A stretch of 64,000 bases of DNA from Aquilaria yunnanensis (Eukaryota > Streptophyta > Magnoliopsida > Malvales > Thymelaeaceae): NCBI GenBank assembly GCA_039654915.1, contig CM077597.1:81780001-81844000 (forward strand), read 5' to 3'. Each line of letters opens with the position of its first letter. The stretch's first letter is position 1. Below the pieces are notes generated by a model, which was not told where the DNA came from, ran no database searches, and saw nothing but the letters and a program-made list of their open reading frames with translations. Of the stretch, positions 1 to 11,956 are shown one piece after another. A program made the translations under genes and the position numbers.

Positions 1-178
1 ATTTATGTTCCAATGCTATCTTTTACAGTATAAAACAAGTGTTTAATCTCACTTTTTGTTAAAATTAGAAAGACATGTACAAATTGAATGATACATATGT
101 ATAAACTTGATTTACAAAAAGAATAAGAAATAATAAAATGAGAGATACATATATAATTAAACACATTATAAATTACAT

Positions 179-214
<36 letters not shown>

Positions 215-235
215 AATGGGTAAAATATTTGATAT
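1..235. other. AT-rich flank with TA microsatellite
   Basis: No gene is visible. A (TA)n run lies at about 179-212. The subterminal repeats of the CACTA element begin just after it, but no CACTA terminal inverted repeat is seen here. The 5' end of that element is therefore either truncated at this simple repeat or lies left of the window. Confidence 0.6.
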
Positions 236-800
236 TTATTTGTCCGACGGTTTTAAGTTAGTAATTAATAAGGGTAGGAAAGATGTTGGAAATATGTAGG
301 ACTCTAATCACCTAAGAGAGCGCGTTATCCGACGCTTTTGAGTCAACACTTAAAAAAGCGTAGGAAACATGTAGGAGCATGTCCGACGGTTTTAAGTCAA
401 CTAAAAAAAATAGTAGGAAATATGTAGGACCATAATTACCTAGGATATCGTTTTGTCCGACGGTTTTAAGTCAATTAGGGGAAAAATAGTAGGAAATATG
501 TAGGACCATGAGCACCTAGGAGAGCGCGTTGTCCGACGGTTTTGAGTCTATAATTTAGTTCAATAGTAAAAATGTAGGAAATACACAAAAGCGTAGGATT
601 AAAGTAGCAAAAAAGTAGTAGATTCGTTGGAAATTCCAACTACTGGCGGGAAACAAAATTATGGAGGGAAATTTCAATTTTTATATTCCTACGGTTTTCA
701 TACAGCTTATATTTTTCGTAGGAAAAGCGTAGGAAATTTTGCTACGTTTTTCCTACAATTTTAAAAACTGCAGGAAAATCGTACGTCTTATTGGTAGCTA
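236..800. repeat. Left subterminal repeats of the CACTA element
   Basis: About five imperfect units of 70-80 bp recur at roughly 240, 325, 385, 455 and 530. Each has GTCCGACGGTTTT followed by GTAGGAAATATGTAGGA. In CACTA elements such subterminal motifs are binding sites for the TNPA-type protein. Further CGTAGGAAA copies continue to about 780. Confidence 0.7.
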
Positions 801-1521
801 AATCGCCAGACTTCCCCTTTAAATTCGTGGGAGTTCTTCAGTTTTCACAACTCCCACCCTTCGTTTCTGTGACAACCTCTTCCAAACCCACTCCCCCAAA
901 TCTCCCCCAGAGCTATTTAAACTAGGTAATTTTTATTTTTAAGTACTTTTTCATATATAATTACTGTTTGTTTTTATATATATAGTTGTTGTTTACATTT
1001 TAAGAATATAGTTTTTATATTATATGTTTTAGGTAATCTTATATATCGTGGTTAGTAATGAATATGTATGTGGTTAATTAGTTATATGGTGGTAGTAATT
1101 AATATGTATGTTTTAGGTACAAGAATAATTTTTTATGTAATAATGCTTACTTCTATTTGTACAACAGCATGTTACTATATATGTGGTTAACATAAAAAAC
1201 TGTTAGTTCAATAATGTTACAGTAATATTGTTATCACTTTAATAATGTCAGTGTTTTATAATGTTACAACACTAATGTTACTTCAATAATGTAAGTATAA
1301 TTAGCTAATGCTACTTTAATAATTTAATTTTATAAATAAGAATATATCGAATAATTGGCAATTTTAAAAAGTGTTACTGCACAACTAGTATTCAAATGAC
1401 TGCAATTTCAAAATTAATGAGTTTACTAAAATAATGAAATTTAATATGTAAATGTTAGTGACGTAATGGTAATTTAGTATTATATATATATGTAATAAAC
1501 ATGTTAAACTTTAATTTTAGG
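801..1521 (+). other. Probable 5' UTR exon and intron of the CACTA gene
   Basis: A pyrimidine-rich leader ends near 922 in ACTAG followed by GTAATT, a plausible splice donor. The next 600 bases are AT-rich and end in TTTTAG just before GATGG at 1521-1525, a plausible acceptor placed right before the start codon. No other coding sequence is visible. Confidence 0.45.
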
Positions 1522-1988
1522 ATGGTTCCCCCCAGACAGTCCGGCTCGGGCAAAGCCCAGGCCAAGGACATACATGATCCCCGACGTAGTCGAGGTCGAC
1601 GACAGCCTGCTATGACACCTACACAGGTGTCACAGACTGAGACTCAGACCCAGGTCCCAGATACCCAGGTGCAAACATCGGTGCCACAGACCCAATCGCA
1701 GACATCGGTGCCACAGACCCACCCACAGACCCAGCTGCCATATACTCCGGTGCCACGACCTTATGTGCCGCAAACGTTTGGCGCATCGAGCTCATCATTT
1801 CAACTGTTTCGAGACACGCAGACTGATGCATATTACCCGGATATGAGCGGAATATCCGGGACATTTCAGTTCCAGCAGACAGGGATCGGGCAGTCCACAT
1901 GGGCCGTCGATCCTAACACATTCATTGATCCAGAGGAGCTGGGTATATCCACTTCTCATCTACCCAGCCTACACCCGAGTCAGCAGCA

Positions 1989-1993
1989 GCAGC
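1989..1993. repeat. Target-site duplication GCAGC, left copy
   Basis: The five bases before the 5' LTR match 11952-11956 after the 3' LTR. The insertion point is inside a CAG (glutamine) run of the CACTA gene. Confidence 0.9.
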
Positions 1994-4525
1994 TGTGACA
2001 GCTCTCCTAGTCAATTAATCAAGTAAGTGTTTATTTACTTTGATTAAGTGTTTATGAAATTAAGTACCTCAATTAATGCCTTGTTAAGCAAGTAACATAA
2101 GCTTAATTAAGTTAAGTGAGTTCCTAAGTGTGATTTGGCATAGTTAAGTCAAGACCATTAGTTGTTCTAGCTTTTAGAATCATCCTAGTAAGTTTTGACA
2201 ACTTGTGGCACTAAGTGTTCTTTTTGAGCCATTTAGAACTTAAGTGGCTAAAGTGTTCAAGAAAGTTAAGTTTGGGAAGCTCTTTAGTACCTTTTTAAAA
2301 CAAAGAAAAGTGAGTTTGGAGTGTGAGTTGGTGAGTTATTTGAAACAAATGAAAGTATGAGGGCTTAAGTGCAAGGGAGAGAAAAGTTGCTTAATAAGCT
2401 TATAAGTTAAGTTTCTTCTTCTCTTCTTCATACTTAGCCATTTCATTGCAACACCAAAAATTCGTAGCTCCCTCTCCTCTCCCAAAATCACAGCCCAAGC
2501 TTCCATTTTCTTGCAAGATTCCATTGAATTAAGGGTGCCCAAGGTGTTAGGAAAGATCACCAAGCTTTGTTGAGGTGTTCTTGCTTCATTTGATCTTTGG
2601 AAGCTTGTTTTGGAATCCAATTTCGTAGGTAAGCTTCTTGAGATCATTTGGTGTGATTATAGGTTGTTTCTAGAGCTAGAAATGGTCTTGGTTTGATTGG
2701 TTTGGGTGCCAATTTTCGTTGGTTTTAGACTTGGAACTCAAGGAAGCTTGTGGAGCTAGAAAAGCTTGTGTTTCATTGCTTGCTTTGTGGCTAAAATTGA
2801 GGTAAGGGTTCAAGTAATTAAGCTCAAATAATGCATGGTTTTGTAGCTTTGTGTGTTGGGATGAATTAGAAACAAGACCCATTAAGTTTGGATTAGAAAT
2901 GAGAGAGTTTGAGTAGCTTGTGTACAAGAACAACGCTGTCGCACAAACCCAGAAAACTGAGTTGGCGACGCGTCGCCAATCTGGCCTCGAATTGGCGCCG
3001 CGGCGCCAGCGTGCGAAAATGTACACAGAGCGGTTACTCGGCGGCGCCGCGTCGCCAAAAGCATTTGCTCTTTGGCGCCGCGTCGCCAAATGCAATTTTG
3101 GCCTCGATTTCCGGCCATCCTAAGATTAACTTAGACTCTCGGTTTCTATCTCTAGGCTATTCTAAGACGTTCCATAGCCTCGGTTGGGTCTAGAATTCGT
3201 TCCTCAGGCGGGAATTGTGCGTTATTTGGAAGGTAGTCAAGTTGTGTGGTTAAGTATAAAAGAAATGTGACTTGGTGGCTAAGTAACTCATGGTATTTAA
3301 GTTTTTAAATGAAAATTAAGGGGATTAAGTGGGTTTTTAGACTCTTTATTAGCCATATAGAGTATCAATTATATATGGTCAATAGAGAGAAAAACCTAAG
3401 TCGATCCCAACCAAACCATTTGGTTTGGTAAGTGAGCCACTAGTAGTATTTTGAGTTAAACCTTGAGGGTTTGACTAGTTAAACCACATAGTAAGACTAC
3501 CCTGTACAATAAATCAAGGGTAAAGGCGGGTAAGTTTGAGATAGGTGACGACCTACTCTAGAACCCGTAGATGGGACTTAATTGAGGTAAAGTGTCCGGG
3601 ATACGAGGGCCAGTATCTCAAGTACCTCAGCCGTTTGAGCTCACGGCAAGAATTAAGGCACTTAAGTGCAGAAAGTCCCAAGTGCATGTGTTGTGTGCAT
3701 TCCATACCATACATCCATACATTGCATTTTTGGCATTTTGTTGATTGTTTGTTGTTTGAATTGCATGTTTGATTGCTTGGTTGCCATATTGCATATTTGT
3801 TGCATATTTCTTTGCAGGTATTCAAGAAGGGAATTCTTACTGAGTACTTTTAAGTACTCATTCCCTTAGTTTTATTGTGCAGGATCTAATCCCGGGCCTA
3901 ATCACTGAAGTGATAGTTGAGGCCTAAGCTTTCTGTTTTGCAGGTATTTTATTGAGAATCCTAGTGATTCTAGTTTCTTGCAGTATAAGTTATGTGCTAA
4001 CCAAGTTGTGCCTTTACAGTGTAGAGGCTAAGAGTACACAAGAACAAGGTCTAGTGAAGGGCTACACTTGAAGCTTGGTTTAGCTCAAGGTGGGCTCAAG
4101 TAAATGATCTTAGTTAGTAGTAATTTTGTCTCTTGTACATAGTACTTTGTGTACTAAGTAAGTTGCCTCTATTGGGATACATTAGGATGTAAATCCATCT
4201 TGTTACTTTTGGGTGCATGCTAGAGTTAAATGTATGCACAAAACTGTTACTTGTAGTTAAAGCAACTAGTATTTCAATGACTTGGTACGTTTTCAGTATG
4301 TTTTAATGAAATGCTCGAGCAATGTTTTAATTCCAGACTTTTAAATTTCGGTTGCATTGCCAAGTCAGAAGCATGCATAACTTATTCTGAGTAGGCTAAG
4401 TAACTAGTTGCATATAAATTGTTTTAATTTATATTGACGAGTAATAGTTAGCCAACTGTAACTAGTGGGATTCATTATCCCTAAGAGCCTACAAGATTAG
4501 GGGCACTGGGCCCCGTTCCGTCACA
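1994..4525 (+). repeat. 5' LTR of the chromovirus
   Basis: 2,532 bp, TG...CA ends, repeated at an offset of 7,426 bases. It contains a cluster of GC-rich palindromes at 2962-3091 in otherwise AT-rich DNA. It also has a 20-bp hairpin at 3841-3860, with arms TGAGTACTT and AAGTACTCA around TT. Small open frames inside it are not convincing genes. Confidence 0.95.
2962..3091. repeat. GC-rich palindrome cluster in the LTR
   Basis: There are four related units. 2962-2979 is a perfect 18-bp palindrome (TTGGCGACGCGTCGCCAA). 2993-3008 is a perfect 16-bp palindrome (TGGCGCCGCGGCGCCA). Near-palindromes lie at about 3040-3057 and 3074-3091. The 3' LTR copy is at 10388-10517, and its first palindrome has one C-to-T change. 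Confidence 0.85.
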
Positions 4526-4531
4526 GAAAAT

Positions 4532-4543
4532 TGGTATCAGAGC
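4532..4543 (+). promoter_or_regulatory. Primer-binding site (tRNA-iMet type)
   Basis: TGGTATCAGAGC lies six bases after the 5' LTR. This is the common plant retrotransposon primer site, complementary to the 3' end of initiator tRNA-Met. Confidence 0.9.
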
Positions 4544-4662
4544 AGGTTAATGTTCCTAGTAGAGGCAATAAGTGAACTAAGATCAAAGTGTTCTTGTGTT
4601 AAGTGTGGTTAGTACTGCTTATAAGTTGCTCTGGGTATGGTCTTCTGGCTGTGGTTGCAGGT

Positions 4663-7407
4663 ATGGTGAATACACGGGCTGGTACTACTGCTGAGGCTCA
4701 GGGTTCTGGTGCAGGGACTAGTGATCCCGGTGGATCAGATATGAGGGAGGTGGTTTCCTTGTTGAGGAGACTTAATGAGTCGATGGACCGGATGCTACAT
4801 GGCATGGCCATTTTGCTTGAAGAGCGTGCTCAACCTCCAGTACAGGGGGAGACCTTGGAGGACCCTAATGGGGTAAGGGCCGAAGTGCACCAAGGCCCAA
4901 CGGTGCACCAAGGTCAGGGGAGAAATCCCCCGCCCCAGGGGCAAGTGCAAGGTCAGGAACCGTCTAATGAGCATGTTCAAGTAGAGTCCAGTGAGGACAG
5001 TGAAGAGGACAGTGAGGAGGAAGATGAGGAGGACATCCATCCAAGGAGGAGACGGAGGAGACCCGTCATTCCAGACCATATGGGACTTGTTTCCTTATGC
5101 CGGGATATTAACACTCCCAAGTTCAATGGCATAGGAGATCCCGATATGGCAGAAGGGTGGTTGTATCAGATTAATGAGATCTTCAAGAACATGAAGTTGG
5201 ATGACAAAGTAAAGATGGATTTGGTGCCTTTCTTTTTAGAAGGCAAGGCGTCATTATGGTGGAAGGATGTCATGGAAAGGCTTGATGCTTATAATGAAGG
5301 GAGGATCGGGCAAAGGCCTAAAGAACTTGATTGGATTGAATTCGAGAAGGAGTTTCGAAATGAATTCAATAGTGAGGCTGCCCAGGATCAAAAGCGGATT
5401 GAGTTTGATGAACTAATCCAGGGAAGGCTAACAGTTCATGAGTATGAAAGGAAGTTTAGTTCTCTTTTTCGGTATGCACCTCATTTGGCCGGAAAAGATG
5501 AACTAAAGGCAAAGAAGTTCATTCGTGGACTTAGGGTGGAGTTGAGGAGTTTTCTGACAGTGATAGGAGTTCGGACCTATCATGAGGCTGTCCAAAAAGC
5601 CTTAGTGTTGGAAAGGGAGTTGATGGAAGCAAAATCCAATGAAAAGGCCGTTGAGCCGAGAGTTCCAGTACATTCAAGGTTAATGGATAAAAGGCCTAGT
5701 GTGGGAGGTGATCAAGGACCTTCCAAGAAAATCAAGAAAGCTGCAAAAGGCCGTTGTCCTAAGTGTCAGAGATTTCATGGTAACAAACCTTGTACCCTTG
5801 GAACCGATCTCTGCAATTATTGTCGTCAGCCAGGACATTGGGCTAAGGAGTGCCCAAGGCTTAGACAAGACCAAGGTCAAGGACGACCGGGAGCCTCAGG
5901 AGTTGGTAGTACTGGTAGTACTTTTATCAGAGTTCCTCCTGTGCCACCACGAGTTTTTGCACTGGCAAGCCAGGTATCCAGAGAACCTACAGCTGTGCAA
6001 GGTAACTTTAATGTTCAGGATAGTAGTATTAGAATTCTGTTTGATACTGGTGCTACTATTTCTGTCATTACTCTAAGCATGGTTGTTAAGTTTGGTTTGC
6101 ATAGAACTGTGCTTGATGAAATGATGTTCATTAAGTCAGTGGGGAGTAACCTTGTGTTTACCAATGAAATGGTTGTGGGATATCCTTTGGAATTAGGAGG
6201 TAGTAAATTTTTAAGTGACCTTTGGGTCTTGGCCTCAATTCCTTATGATATTGTCCTTGGAATGGATTGGTTAAGTAAGTTTAAGGCCCAGATTGACTGT
6301 GCGGGTTGTAAGGTCACTCTTGAGGATGCCTCAGGGGTAAGTATAATTTGCACAGGCGGTTTGGCAAGTAGTGTAAAGAGTTTGCACCTCAAGTTATTGG
6401 AGTCCATTCCCGTTCCGAGTGAGTTGGTCGCTTGCTCGTTGAACGGAGTGGCAGTCGAGGAGCAACTCAAGGAAATTCAAGTAGCCAATCTATTTCCAGA
6501 AGTTTTTCCTGTAGACCTCCCAGGGTTACCTCCAAGAAGGGAGATTGAATTCTCCATACATTTACAGCCTGGGGCAGAACCAATTTCCATACCCCCTTAT
6601 AGAATGTCAGCACCTGAAATGGATGAGCTGAAAAAGCAATTAGAAGAGTTGCTGGAGAAAGGCTTTATTAGGCCAAGTATTTCCCCGTGGGGTGCTCCAG
6701 TGTTGTTTGTAAAGAAAAAGGATGGAACCTTAAGGTTGTGTATAGACTATAGAAAACTAAATGCAGTAACGGTAAAGAATAAGTACCCATTGCCCAGAAT
6801 TGATGATCTATTTGATAGATTAAGAGGGGCGAAGGTCTTTTCAAAAATAGACCTAAGGTCTGGATATTTCCAGATAAGAGTTAGGGATGAGGATATCCCG
6901 AAGACTGCATTCAGGACTAGGTATGGGCATTATGAGTATACCGTTATGCCGTTTGGAGTGACTAATGCTCCGGCAGTTTTCATGGATACCATGAATCGGA
7001 TTTTTAGGCCCTACCTAGATCAGTTTGTTGAGGTGTTTATTGATGATATTTTGGTGTATTCCCCGACTCCCCACGAGCATGAAAAACATTTAGAGATAGT
7101 TTTGCAAGTACTCAAGAGTAATCAGTTTTATGCCAAACTATCTAAGTGCCAGTTCTGGGCAAGTGAAATTCCTTTCCTTGGACATATTATAAATGCTCAA
7201 GGATTAAGTGTGGACCCAGAAAAGGTAAAGGCAGTGGTGGAGTGGAAACGCCCAACAACTGTAACTGAAGTTAGGAGTTTCTTGGGTTTGGCAGGCTATT
7301 ATCGAAGGTTTATTGAAAAATTTTCTATAATAGCTTCGTCATTGACCGCCTTGACAAAGAAGGCACAGAAGTTTATTTGGACTCCTAAGTGTGAGGAGAG
7401 TTTCTAG
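4663..7407 (+). pseudogene. Chromovirus gag-protease-reverse transcriptase, ends at an in-frame stop
   Basis: The first convincing ATG is 4663; the open frame upstream has no ATG. A Gag core is at about residues 145-285 and a zinc knuckle [14 protein letters not shown] (CX2CX4HX4C) near 384-397. The aspartic protease has FDTGAT near 460 and LGMDWL downstream. The reverse transcriptase has LCIDYRKLN near 692, a PFG(V)TNAP motif and FIDD (the YxDD-type catalytic box) near 792. An in-frame TAG at 7405-7407 stops translation after RT, and the same frame continues to 9411. A single stop in an otherwise open frame suggests a recent inactivating mutation rather than programmed recoding. The start choice follows the MVNTRAG-like Gag N-terminus. 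Confidence 0.9.
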
Positions 7408-9411
7408 GAGCTTAAGAACAGGTTAATTTCTGCTCCCATCTTAATCCTACCAGATCCGCATGAGACTTTTGTGGTTTATACCGATGCATCTGGGACAGGA
7501 TTAGGATGTGTGTTGATGCAGGATAAGCAAGTGATTGCATATGGGTCTAGGCAGTTAAGGCCTAACGAGTTGAATTACCCAGTGCATGATCTTGAGTTAG
7601 CAGCAGTTGTGTTTGCTTTAAAGCTCTGGAGACACTACCTTATGGGAAGGTCCTTTAAGATCTTTACAGACCATAAAAGTCTGAAGTACTTATTTACCCA
7701 AAAGGATCTTAACATGAGGCAGAGAAGATGGGTCGAGTATATCAAGGATTATGATTGCTCGATAGACTATTGTTCAGGTAAAGGCAACGTGGTTGCTGAT
7801 GCCTTGAGCCGTAAGTATTCTGGGGTAATTCTCTCCAAGGATCAAGTAACACAAACCTCAAAAGATCCTAGTGCAGAGCAATTCACAGTTTTATATGAAT
7901 TGTGGAGAGAATGGGAAATGGCTCAAGTCATGGTCCTTGAAATTCAGTCAGCATGGTTGACTAGAGTTAAGCAAGCTCAAGAAAGTGATTCGAGCTTGAA
8001 AAGAATTTCTGGGGAGGAAAAGCATGGTACTGTACTGAAAGAATTTCGGTACAAGGATGGGTTACTTTATTTTGGTGACCGGCTCTATGTGCCAAGTGAA
8101 TTAAGCCAACAAGTGTTGCAGGAGGCACATACGAGTAAGTTTAATGTTCACCCTGGTGTGAATAAGATGTACCATGACCTTAGGACTCATTTTTGGTGGC
8201 CAAAGTTTAAGAGAGACATGTATGAATATGTGTCTAAGTGCCTCACCTGTCAAATGGTGAAGGCAGAGCACCAAAGGCCATCAGGAATGTTGCAAAGTTT
8301 ACCACTCCCAGAAAGGAAATGGGGATCCATCACCATGGACTTCTGTGTTGGGTTGCCAAACACAAGAAGTCAGCATGATTCCATTTGGGTGGTGGTGGAT
8401 AGGTTAACAAAATCTGCACATTTTATCCCCATTAAAATCACTTATACCATGGAGAAATTAGCCCAGTTGTATATCCGAGAAATAGTAAGACTTCATGGTA
8501 TTCCTGATCAGATTGTATCTGATAGAGATCCCCGTTTTGTTTCAAGGTTTTGGAGTGCCTTTCAAAAGGCTATGGGTTCTGCTGTGAACCTAAGTACTGC
8601 ATATCACCCTCAGACTGACGGGCAGACTGAGCGGGTGATCCAAACCTTGGAAGATATGTTACGAAGTTGTGTGATGGACTTCAAAGGGGATTGGGACCAA
8701 CATCTGCCTTTGATTGAATTTGCTTATAATAATAGCTATCAAGAAGCTATTAAGATGGCGCCCTATGAGGCTTTGTATGGGCGTAAGTGTGTGACCCCTC
8801 ATTGTTGGGCAGATAAAGCTGATGAAATAGTTGTTGGTCCAGAAATCATTGCCGAGACCACGGCAAAGATTAAGTTGATCCAAACAAGGATCAAAGCTGC
8901 CTCAGACCGGCAAGCTAAGTACGCCAATGTGCGAAGAAAAGATTTAGAGTTTGAGGTAGGAGACCGAGTACTCCTTAAGGTCTCACCTATGAAAGGTGTG
9001 GCTAGGTTTGGTCAAAGGGGTAAGTTGGCACCAAGGTTTATTGGTCCTTTTGAAATTCTCGAAAGGGTAGGAAAAGTGGCTTATCGGTTGGCTTTACCGC
9101 CAAGTTTAGCCCATGTTCATAATGTGTTTCATGTGAGTTCCTTAAGGAAGTGCATTGTGAACCCTGGGCAAGTGTTAACCCCGCCCACTATTCCCTTGAG
9201 AGAGGACCTAAGTTATGAGGAACATCCTATCAAGTTTCTTGACCGACAAGTCCGGAAACTAAGGACCAAACGGATCCCAATGGTCAAGGTACTATGGTCT
9301 AACCATGGGGAGGAAGAGGCCACTTGGGAGACCGAGCAGGATATGCTAAGGCAATATCCAAGTTTGTATGCTCAATTAAGTCAGAATTTGGAGGACCAAA
9401 TTTCTGAATGA
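7408..9411 (+). pseudogene. Chromovirus RNase H-integrase-chromodomain part of pol
   Basis: This is the same frame as the upstream gag-RT, separated from it only by the TAG. RNase H shows TDASG near 7480, an LELAAV acidic site, TDHKSL and NVVADALSR. Integrase has the HHCC zinc region (HX6H...CLTC, about 8130-8255). Its catalytic triad sits in TMDF, SDRDPRF and DGQTERVIQTLED (about 8335-8650). The C-terminus, about 9200-9390, has KVLWSNHGEEEATWE, a chromodomain-like segment typical of chromoviruses that may guide insertion to chromatin. It cannot be translated from its own start in the normal polyprotein. Confidence 0.9.
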
Positions 9412-9419
9412 GGGGAGGT
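9407..9419 (+). promoter_or_regulatory. Polypurine tract
   Basis: A short purine-rich stretch (GAATGAGGGGAGG) lies directly before the 3' LTR and overlaps the end of the pol frame. It would prime plus-strand DNA synthesis. Confidence 0.75.
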
Positions 9420-11951
9420 TGTGACAGCTCTCCTAGTCAATTAATCAAGTAAGTGTTTATTTACTTTGATTAAGTGTTTATGAAATTAAGTACCTCAATT
9501 AACGCCTTGTTAAGCAAGTAACATAAGCTTAATTAAGTTAAGTGAGTTCCTAAGTGTGATTTGGCATAGTTAAGTCAAGACCATTAGTTGTTCTAGCTTT
9601 TAGAATCATCCTAGTAAGTTTTGACAACTTGTGGCACTAAGTGTTCTTTTTGAGCCATTTAGAACTTAAGTGGCTAAAGTGTTCAAGAAAGTTAAGTTTG
9701 GGAAGCTCTTTAGTACCTTTTTAAAACAAAGAAAAGTGAGTTTGGAGTGTGAGTTGGTGAGTTATTTGAAACAAATGAAAGTATGAGGGCTTAAGTGCAA
9801 GGGAGAGAAAAGTTGCTTAATAAGCTTATAAGTTAAGTTTCTTCTTCTCTTCTTCATACTTAGCCATTTCATTGCAACACCAAAAATTCGTAGCTCCCTC
9901 TCCTCTCCCAAAATCACAGCCCAAGCTTCCATTTTCTTGCAAGATTCCATTGAATTAAGGGTGCCCAAGGTGTTAGGAAAGATCACCAAGCTTTGTTGAG
10001 GTGTTCTTGCTTCATTTGATCTTTGGAAGCTTGTTTTGGAATCCAATTTCGTAGGTAAGCTTCTTGAGATCATTTGGTGTGATTATAGGTTGTTTCTAGA
10101 GCTAGAAATGGTCTTGGTTTGATTGGTTTGGGTGCCAATTTTCGTTGGTTTTAGACTTGGAACTCAAGGAAGCTTGTGGAGCTAGAAAAGCTTGTGTTTC
10201 ATTGCTTGCTTTGTGGCTAAAATTGAGGTAAGGGTTCAAGTAATTAAGCTCAAATAATGCATGGTTTTGTAGCTTTGTGTGTTGGGATGAATTAGAAACA
10301 AGACCCATTAAGTTTGGATTAGAAATGAGAGAGTTTGAGTAGCTTGTGTACAAGAACAACGCTGTCGCACAAACCCAGAAAACTGAGTTGGCGATGCGTC
10401 GCCAATCTGGCCTCGAATTGGCGCCGCGGCGCCAGCGTGCGAAAATGTACACAGAGCGGTTACTCGGCGGCGCCGCGTCGCCAAAAGCATTTGCTCTTTG
10501 GCGCCGCGTCGCCAAATGCAATTTTGGCCTCGATTTCCGGCCATCCTAAGATTAACTTAGACTCTCGGTTTCTATCCCTAGGCTATTCTAAGACGTTCCA
10601 TAGCCTCGGTTGGGTCTAGAATTCGTTCCTCAGGCGGGAATTGTGCATTATTTGGAAGGTAGTCAAGTTGTGTGGTTAAGTATAAAAGAAATGTGACTTG
10701 GTGGCTAAGTAACTCATGGTATTTAAGTTTTTAAATGAAAATTAAGGGGATTAAGTGGGTTTTTAGACTCTTTATTAGCCATATAGAGTATCAATTATAT
10801 ATGGTCAATAGAGAGAAAAACCTAAGTCGATCCCAACCAAACCATTTGGTTTGGTAAGTGAGCCACTAGTAGTATTTTGAGTTAAACCTTGAGGGTTTGA
10901 CTAGTTAAACCACATAGTAAGACTACCCTGTACAATAAATCAAGGGTAAAGGCGGGTAAGTTTGAGATAGGTGACGACCTACTCTAGAACCCGTAGATGG
11001 GACTTAATTGAGGTAAAGTGTCCGGGATACGAGGGCCAGTATCTCAAGTACCTCAGCCGTTTGAGCTCACGGCAAGAATTAAGGCACTTAAGTGCAGAAA
11101 GTCCCAAGTGCATGTGTTGTGTGCATTCCATACCATACATCCATACATTGCATTTTTGGCATTTTGTTGATTGTTTGTTGTTTGAATTGCATGTTTGATT
11201 GCTTGGTTGCCATATTGCATATTTGTTGCATATTTCTTTGCAGGTATTCAAGAAGGGAATTCTTACTGAGTACTTTTAAGTACTCATTCCCTTAGTTTTA
11301 TTGTGCAGGATCTAATCCCGGGCCTAATCACTGAAGTGATAGTTGAGGCCTAAGCTTTCTGTTTTGCAGGTATTTTATTGAGAATCCTAGTGATTCTAGT
11401 TTCTTGCAGTATAAGTTATGTGCTAACCAAGTTGTGCCTTTACAGTGTAGAGGCTAAGAGTACACAAGAACAAGGTCTAGTGAAGGGCTACACTTGAAGC
11501 TTGGTTTAGCTCAAGGTGGGCTCAAGTAAATGATCTTAGTTAGTAGTAATTTTGTCTCTTGTACATAGTACTTTGTGTACTAAGTAAGTTGCCTCTATTG
11601 GGATACATTAGGATGTAAATCCATCTTGTTACTTTTGGGTGCATGCTAGAGTTAAATGTATGCACAAAACTGTTACTTGTAGTTAAAGCAACTAGTATTT
11701 CAATGACTTGGTACGTTTTCAGTATGTTTTAATGAAATGCTCGAGCAATGTTTTAATTCCAGACTTTTAAATTTCGGTTGCATTGCCAAGTCAGAAGCAT
11801 GCATAACTTATTCTGAGTAGGCTAAGTAACTAGTTGCATATAAATTGTTTTAATTTATATTGACGAGTAATAGTTAGCCAACTGTAACTAGTGGGATTCA
11901 TTATCCCTAAGAGCCTACAAGATTAGGGGCACTGGGCCCCGTTCCGTCACA
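9420..11951 (+). repeat. 3' LTR of the chromovirus
   Basis: A copy of 1994-4525. Differences seen by eye are near 9503 (T/C), 10395 (C/T), 10577 (T/C) and 10647 (G/A). The element is followed by the GCAGC target-site duplication. Confidence 0.95.
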
Positions 11952-11956
11952 GCAGC
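11952..11956. repeat. Target-site duplication GCAGC, right copy
   Basis: Matches 1989-1993. The CACTA gene frame continues from 11957. Confidence 0.9.

Larger units (their letters stand above)
1994..11951 (+). mobile_element. Ty3/gypsy chromovirus LTR retrotransposon, full length
   Basis: The element is 9,958 bp, with 2,532-bp LTRs that start TGTGAC and end GTCACA. It has a GCAGC target-site duplication, a tRNA-iMet-type primer site, a gag-pol frame in the order gag, protease, RT, RNase H, integrase, chromodomain-like tail, and a purine tract before the 3' LTR. The gag-pol order with a C-terminal chromodomain-like segment places it among chromoviruses, perhaps the Tekay/Del clade. One in-frame stop splits pol. 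By eye the LTRs differ at about four sites, all transitions, so the insertion is young. Confidence 0.95.

Noticed and set aside
2676..3193. Several overlapping frames in the chromovirus LTR (repeated at 10102-10619)
   Set aside because: Frames on both strands run through the GC palindrome cluster and have no domain. They are LTR non-coding sequence.
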